Shown here: piece by piece, positions 59,794-64,000 of the stretch | Layout of the letters: each line of letters starts with the position of its first letter | Numbering within the stretch: the stretch's first letter is position 1 | DNA from: an uncultured Clostridia bacterium | GTDB taxonomy: Bacteria > Bacillota > Clostridia > Oscillospirales > Ruminococcaceae | DNA length: 64,000 nucleotides | Assembly: GCA_947624375.1 (NCBI GenBank) | Contig: CANQKD010000011.1 | Coordinates: 1-64,000 of the forward strand | Reading direction: 5' to 3' | Made by a program: the position numbers and the translations under genes | The notes under the pieces: generated by a model | What the model saw: only the letters and a program-made list of their open reading frames with translations | Database searches by the model: none | Told to the model about the DNA's origin: nothing

Positions 59794-60724
59794 TGGTAAT
59801 CTTTACAAGGCGCGTGACCTTGCCGCACAGGCTGCCCGTGCCCAGAACGCAGGCATAGTCGAACACCTTGTCCTTGATGAGCTTTGAGACACCGCTGCGG
59901 CGTTTGGCGCTGTCGTAGTCGGGGGCGTGGGTGGTGGCAATAAGCTTTACGCCCGAATTTACGGCATATTCCAAGGCTTTCATATCCTCTTTAGAGCCTA
60001 TTTCATCACAGACCAGAGCGTTTGGCGACATTACTCTGACGGCGGTCATTATGGCGTCAAACTTATCGTAAGATGTGAAAATATCGGTAAGTATGCCGAC
60101 ATCGTTATACGCTCTGCCGTCTGAGACCGCGGCTATCTCGTTGCGCTCGTCTATCAGAGAAAGGCGGTATTTCTTACCCAGAGAGCGGCAGATATCGCGA
60201 AGCACCGTTGTTTTGCCGCTGGAGGGCACGCCTATTACAAGGAGGCTTTTAAGGTCTGTAGCAAACACGCTGCGCATTATCTCATCGGCACAGCCTATTA
60301 CCTCACGCGCGATACGGATATTGACCGAAGATATATTTTTGACCGTTTCTACTGTATAATTTACGGGGCGGCTGAGAACCGCAGTACCGCAAAAGCCTAT
60401 TCTGCAACCGCCTGCTACAGTCATATAACCATCGGATATTTCTTTTGCATAGCTATGCACGGAGCATTGCAGGGCGCGTTTCATGGTGGTATCTATGTTA
60501 TCGCCGCTGACTTTTACCGCCTGCTCGGGGGTATTTACAAGCTTGCCGTCGGCGCGGATAAAATACTCTTTATCAAACACCGTGCAGGATAAAAATTTAT
60601 CACGCCGAAGCCTTATTTCCTGTATGCGGTATCGCTCAAGCTCGGGCACAAGCCGCACGCTTTGCGACAGCTCGTCCGGCAAAAGCCCTAAAACACCGTC
60701 TATTTTGCTTATCTGCTTTTCCAT
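59786..60724 (-). CDS. spoIIIAA: Stage III sporulation protein AA (secretion-type ATPase)
   Basis: 312 residues. Walker A is VIGVPSSGKTTVLRDI near 163-178, followed by RLSLIDERNEIA and ALVCDEIGSKEDMKALEYAVNSGVKLIATTHA (Walker B and the following switch). It is the cytoplasmic ATPase of the mother-cell SpoIIIA complex, related to type II/IV secretion motors. AAAGGA precedes the ATG. First gene of the operon, behind a candidate sigma-E promoter. Confidence 0.95.
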   Translation of the reverse strand: MEKQISKIDGVLGLLPDELSQSVRLVPELERYRIQEIRLRRDKFLSCTVFDKEYFIRADGKLVNTPEQAVKVSGDNIDTTMKRALQCSVHSYAKEISDGYMTVAGGCRIGFCGTAVLSRPVNYTVETVKNISSVNIRIAREVIGCADEIMRSVFATDLKSLLVIGVPSSGKTTVLRDICRSLGKKYRLSLIDERNEIAAVSDGRAYNDVGILTDIFTSYDKFDAIMTAVRVMSPNALVCDEIGSKEDMKALEYAVNSGVKLIATTHAPDYDSAKRRSGVSKLIKDKVFDYACVLGTGSLCGKVTRLVKITND

Positions 60725-60767
60725 ATTCTCGATCCTTTCAGTTTAACATAAGGGGTCGTCCTACATA

Positions 60768-60796
60768 ATAATATGTTGCAATATACGGCGTTATGA
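60768..60796 (-). promoter_or_regulatory. Candidate sigma-E promoter of the spoIIIA operon
   Basis: On the minus strand TCATAAC (60790-60796), a 14-bp spacer and CATATTAT (60768-60775). This fits the mother-cell sigma-E consensus (KMATATT-N14-CATACANT) in spacing and most positions, and spoIIIA is under sigma-E control in Bacillus. No good sigma-A pair is present on this side. Confidence 0.65.
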
Positions 60797-60812
60797 CTTG
60801 AATATTTTACTC

Positions 60813-60841
60813 TTGCATTTCTGTCGAAAAAATAGTATAAT
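60813..60841 (+). promoter_or_regulatory. Sigma-A promoter of the moxR operon
   Basis: TTGCAT (60813-60818), a 17-bp spacer and TATAAT (60836-60841), about 95 bp before the moxR ATG. Confidence 0.85.
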
Positions 60842-60935
60842 TATATATGTATGATAATTTTTCTGTTTGTTTGGAAATTATGCACTTCTTTTCTATATAA
60901 AAATACTAGCAGGAATAACGAAAGGAATGATACCG

Positions 60936-61907
60936 ATGAACAAGGTTTCGCAGGAACACGCGGCGGTTCTGGAACGCTCTCGCGCGGTGGTAGATGAGGT
61001 AAAAAAAGTTATAGTGGGCAAGGACGATATTATAATATCCGTTCTTATTGCCATACTTTCAAAGGGACATATTCTTCTGGAGGACAACCCGGGTGTAGGC
61101 AAGACGACTCTGGCTCTGGCGTTTTCAAAGGCGCTCTCGCTGGACTACAAGCGTGTGCAGTTCACGCCTGACGTTCTGCCGAGCGACATTACGGGATTTT
61201 CAATATACAACAAGGAAAAAGGCACTTTTGAGTATTCGGAGGGCGCGGCGCTGTGCAATCTTCTTCTGGCGGACGAGATAAACCGTACCTCGAGCAAAAC
61301 GCAGTCGGCGCTGCTTGAGATAATGGAGGAAGGCAAGATAACCGTTGAGGGCGTTACGCGTGAGATACCAAAGCCTTTTTTCGTTATCGCAACGCAGAAC
61401 CCTATAGGCTCGGTGGGAACGCAGATGCTGCCTGAATCTCAGCTGGACAGGTTTTTAGAGAGACTCAGCATGGGATACCCGAGCGTTGAGAGCGAAGTTG
61501 ATATGCTCAAAGCGAGGCAGAACGAGAACCCCTTGGACAAGGTAGTGCCTGTTATTACGAAAGAACAGCTGATAGATGCGCAGAGGGTGACAGAGAACAT
61601 TTATGTCGACGATGCTATTCTTCAGTACATTACACATCTGGCAGATGCGACGAGAAATCATCCGCTTATAAAGCTGGGGCTCAGCCCGCGTGGCTCTCTG
61701 GCTTTGTGCAGGGCTGCAAAGGCGACTGCGCTGCTCACGGGCAGAAATTACGTAACGCCCGACGATGTAAAATACGTATTCAACAACGTTTCGGCGCACA
61801 GGATACTTTTAAGCACGAGTGCTAAGGCAAGCGGCGCGACTGCTTCCGATGTGCTCTCGCAGGTGATAGGTCAGATACCGGTGCCGCGCGTTTCAAAGGA
61901 CAGATGA
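60936..61907 (+). CDS. MoxR-family AAA+ ATPase
   Basis: About 323 residues. Walker A is LLEDNPGVGKTTLALAFSKAL near 49-69, Walker B LLLADEINRTSSKTQSALLEIMEE, sensor 1 FFVIATQNPIGSVGTQMLPESQLDRF and sensor 2 LSPRGSLAL. MoxR ATPases act as chaperones for partner complexes, here presumably the DUF58 and membrane proteins encoded next. The ATG at 60936 follows AAAGGA; upstream codons do not match the family. Confidence 0.94.
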   Translation: MNKVSQEHAAVLERSRAVVDEVKKVIVGKDDIIISVLIAILSKGHILLEDNPGVGKTTLALAFSKALSLDYKRVQFTPDVLPSDITGFSIYNKEKGTFEYSEGAALCNLLLADEINRTSSKTQSALLEIMEEGKITVEGVTREIPKPFFVIATQNPIGSVGTQMLPESQLDRFLERLSMGYPSVESEVDMLKARQNENPLDKVVPVITKEQLIDAQRVTENIYVDDAILQYITHLADATRNHPLIKLGLSPRGSLALCRAAKATALLTGRNYVTPDDVKYVFNNVSAHRILLSTSAKASGATASDVLSQVIGQIPVPRVSKDR

Positions 61908-61908
61908 T

Positions 61909-63117
61909 ATGCTTATAATAGGTATTTTTTATCTGATAATACTTATAGGCTGCGCGCTGTTTTATGTGCTGTATGTTGATATTTTTTCGTTCTATCTGCT
62001 GCTTACGGTGATAATTACGCCCGTGCTTTTGCTTATTGCGATGCTGGTATCTGCAAGGAAGATAAAAATGTCTATGCTCAGCCTTTCACACAGTTGCAGT
62101 GAGGGCGAAATTGCTCCTGTGGTGCTTACCATAAAGAACGACTCGCTGCTGGCGGTATCTTGCATAAAAGTGACGGTGGGTTACAAAAGCACGCTGGACG
62201 GCGTTGAAAAGAGACTGGAGATACACACGCCCATTTACGCCAAAAACGAGCAGCAGATATGCCTGAAGATATCGGCAGAGTTTTGCGGAAATATTGAGGT
62301 AAGGCTGATAAAAGCGCGTATTTACGACATGATAAGGCTGTTTTCAAAAAGGCTGCGCTGCAAAAACATTGGCACAAGCGTTTTGGTATGTCCCAAAATT
62401 ACGCCGATAGAGCCGCAGCTGGCGCTATACCAAAATTTTGACAGCGAGAGCGACAGGTTCTCAAAGCGGCAGGCAGGCGATGACCCTTCGGAGATATTTC
62501 AGCTGCACGAATACCGCCCCGGCGACAAGATGAACCGCATACACTGGAAGGCATCGGTGCGGCAGGACGAGCTTATTGTAAAAGAGTTTTCAAAGCCTAT
62601 ATCCAACGACATTGCGTTCATAATCTGTCCGCCTTCGCACGCGCAGGAAAACGACAGCGGCATTGCAGAGAGCTACAGCAGGATAATGTGCGCTGCGGCA
62701 TCGCTGAGTTTTGCGATGCTTGAAAATGATGCGCTTCACACGTTTATATGGCGTGCAGGAGAGAGCAACGCTGCCGCGACGGTGACTGACACGCAGAGTT
62801 ATTTAAATTTTCTGTCGATGAATTTTTCTTACAAAATGGATACTTCAAAGCCGTATGAGGCGATATATGGGTATTTTTCGCAGCTGGGCAGCGGTGAGAT
62901 GCCGCGGTTCTCGCACGTTATTATAATTACCGACGGTGTGGACGAGCATCTTTATGAATGTCTCGGCGGTGATGAGCACGGTCTTAAAAAGACTGTGATA
63001 TGCTGCTTGCCGCAGTCGGAAAAGCTGCCGCAGCCGCAGGAGGACAGCACGGGCACGCAGTTTGTTTTCGTCGGAGGGGAACGCTCGATGTCGGCGCTTT
63101 CCGATATGATATTATGA
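61909..63117 (+). CDS. DUF58-domain membrane protein
   Basis: 402 residues. Two N-terminal membrane helices (about 2-20 and 27-48), a beta-rich part, then the DUF58 core with AGDDPSEIFQLHEYRPGDKMNRIHWKASVRQDELIVKEF (broken by family-typical spacing) and a degenerate VWA-like tail (VIIITDGVDEH). The moxR-DUF58-transglutaminase gene trio is widespread, and the start here is 2 bases after the moxR stop. Confidence 0.92.
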   Translation: MLIIGIFYLIILIGCALFYVLYVDIFSFYLLLTVIITPVLLLIAMLVSARKIKMSMLSLSHSCSEGEIAPVVLTIKNDSLLAVSCIKVTVGYKSTLDGVEKRLEIHTPIYAKNEQQICLKISAEFCGNIEVRLIKARIYDMIRLFSKRLRCKNIGTSVLVCPKITPIEPQLALYQNFDSESDRFSKRQAGDDPSEIFQLHEYRPGDKMNRIHWKASVRQDELIVKEFSKPISNDIAFIICPPSHAQENDSGIAESYSRIMCAAASLSFAMLENDALHTFIWRAGESNAAATVTDTQSYLNFLSMNFSYKMDTSKPYEAIYGYFSQLGSGEMPRFSHVIIITDGVDEHLYECLGGDEHGLKKTVICCLPQSEKLPQPQEDSTGTQFVFVGGERSMSALSDMIL

Positions 63118-63142
63118 TATATTTTCAAGAGGTTTTCGTAAA

Positions 63143-64000
63143 ATGAAATGGACCAAAAAGCTGGATCTTGACAGTCCTTCAAAGATAAGCATACAGCCCG
63201 ATGTCGGCATGATAACGAAAAAAGACCGTCCGTTCGCGGAGGGGCTTATACAGTTTTTGCTTATTAACGTTATTGCGCTTGGCAGCATAATCACGGGGCT
63301 GAGCTACATAGACATACATACATCTGTCATTATGCTGTTGTTTGAGAGCCTGCTTATAAGCGTGATCCTTTGTTTTTCAAAAAGCAATATAACAAAAACG
63401 GTCGTTATTTCGGCTTGCGCATTGCTGCTTGTATGGCTGAGAAACGATATTATAAAAGGTGCGTTTTTGCTTATAGATGAGTACGCGCAGCTGTTGGATA
63501 TGCCATTCAAAGCGCCTTTCAGATCGGAGGCTGTACTTACCGACTACGCGGCTGTAACGCTTTTTCTGTCGGCGTATCTTTTGCTGATGCTGCTTGTTTT
63601 ATACTACAGTGTATTTATTACCAAAAACTTTATTTTTACGTTTGCGGTAAGCTTTATTATGCCTGAGATAGGTCTTTACAACGGCGATGTGCCCAACTAT
63701 TTATCGGCGTTTATGCTGGTGGCTGCGTGGGTATGCGTTTTTGCCATGCAGCTTAATGACTACCACGCGAACCGTGCAGGCAAAAAGAACGTTTTTACGC
63801 GGCAAAAGAGGAAGAACGTTTTTTACATGACCGAGCGCGGCATGAAAAACTCGGCGTTCGGGCAGCTGTGTGTACAGCTGTGCATATTTATGGCGGCGGC
63901 ACTTCTGCTGGCTGTTGCAGGGTCGACGTTTGCAGGCTACAAGCGCAGTGACAGGATAAACGTGATGCGGCGCGAACTCACCTATGATTTTTCGGTAAAG
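63143..64000 (+). CDS. Membrane protein, probably transglutaminase-like, 3' truncated by the window
   Basis: An open frame of 286 codons from the ATG at 63143 runs to the end of the window without a stop. It encodes MKWTKKLDLDSPSKI, then at least five membrane helices with short loops (SLLISVILCFSKSN, VTLFLSAYLLLMLLVLYY, FTFAVSFIMPEIGL, FMLVAAWVCVFAMQL, LCVQLCIFMAAALLLAVAGS). N-terminal membrane domains of this kind precede the outside transglutaminase domain in the third gene of moxR-DUF58 operons. The catalytic part would lie outside the window, so the product name rests on operon context. Confidence 0.7.
   Translation, partial: MKWTKKLDLDSPSKISIQPDVGMITKKDRPFAEGLIQFLLINVIALGSIITGLSYIDIHTSVIMLLFESLLISVILCFSKSNITKTVVISACALLLVWLRNDIIKGAFLLIDEYAQLLDMPFKAPFRSEAVLTDYAAVTLFLSAYLLLMLLVLYYSVFITKNFIFTFAVSFIMPEIGLYNGDVPNYLSAFMLVAAWVCVFAMQLNDYHANRAGKKNVFTRQKRKNVFYMTERGMKNSAFGQLCVQLCIFMAAALLLAVAGSTFAGYKRSDRINVMRRELTYDFSVK

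Noticed and set aside
1..64000. tRNA or rRNA genes
   Set aside because: I looked for T-loop GGTTCGA-like sequences with matching acceptor arms on both strands and for rRNA landmarks and saw none; a covariance search was not possible.

Overview
The window looks like chromosomal DNA of an anaerobic, spore-forming member of the Clostridia, most like Ruminococcus and relatives (Oscillospiraceae). This is inferred from a complete spoIIIAA-AH operon, the miaB-ylbF-mutS-mutL-miaA-hfq order, a split transketolase, acetate kinase, several clostridial-type lipoproteins and heavy use of ATA isoleucine codons. I saw no rRNA, tRNA, CRISPR array, transposase or integrase.

Layout. 1-3.7 kb: a very small GGDEF protein, an orphan ABC ATPase behind a near-perfect sigma-A promoter, and the potassium uptake pair ktrB-ktrA. 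3.7-8.6 kb (minus): four genes for three lipoproteins and one ABC-2-type membrane protein. Two of the lipoproteins are paralogues sharing an apparently identical 236-bp block, and the whole group is bracketed by 44-bp imperfect direct repeats. 8.8-12.9 kb (minus): lspA-rluD-HAD-split transketolase. 13.2-24.8 kb (minus): a long housekeeping run from one strong promoter, miaB-ylbF-mutS-mutL-miaA-hfq-HlyD-like-yggS-sepF-ylmH-divIVA, joining tRNA modification, mismatch repair, RNA chaperone and cell division functions. 24.8-25.7 kb: an 872-bp gene-free island packed with palindromes and a 32-bp direct repeat. 25.7-32.8 kb: ackA, tmcAL, a polysaccharide deacetylase, a chemoreceptor, phosphofructokinase and a nitroreductase.

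32.9-40.4 kb (minus): a four-gene Wadjet anti-plasmid defence operon in the order jetD-jetA-jetB-jetC, best matching type II, with its own sigma-A promoter and terminator. It is the main accessory system here. Its SMC-like subunit has Asn where the catalytic Walker B Glu is expected. A TfoX-N protein and a MazG-like pyrophosphohydrolase lie just upstream.

41.4-44.3 kb: TVP38-like and other membrane proteins, a Cys-rich J-domain protein and a DUF5685 protein. 44.4-60.7 kb (minus): the clostridial sporulation/isoprenoid/repair block spoIIIAA-AH, asp23, nusB, a TsaD-like paralogue, xseA, xseB, ispA, dxs, tlyA, nadK, argR, an inserted lipoprotein gene, recN. A candidate sigma-E promoter precedes spoIIIAA, and a good sigma-A promoter lies between spoIIIAH and asp23. 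60.9-64 kb (plus): moxR, a DUF58 gene and the start of a membrane protein that runs off the window.

No computation or database search was possible. Family calls rest on motifs and gene order that can be read directly. Identities given for repeats were counted by eye.
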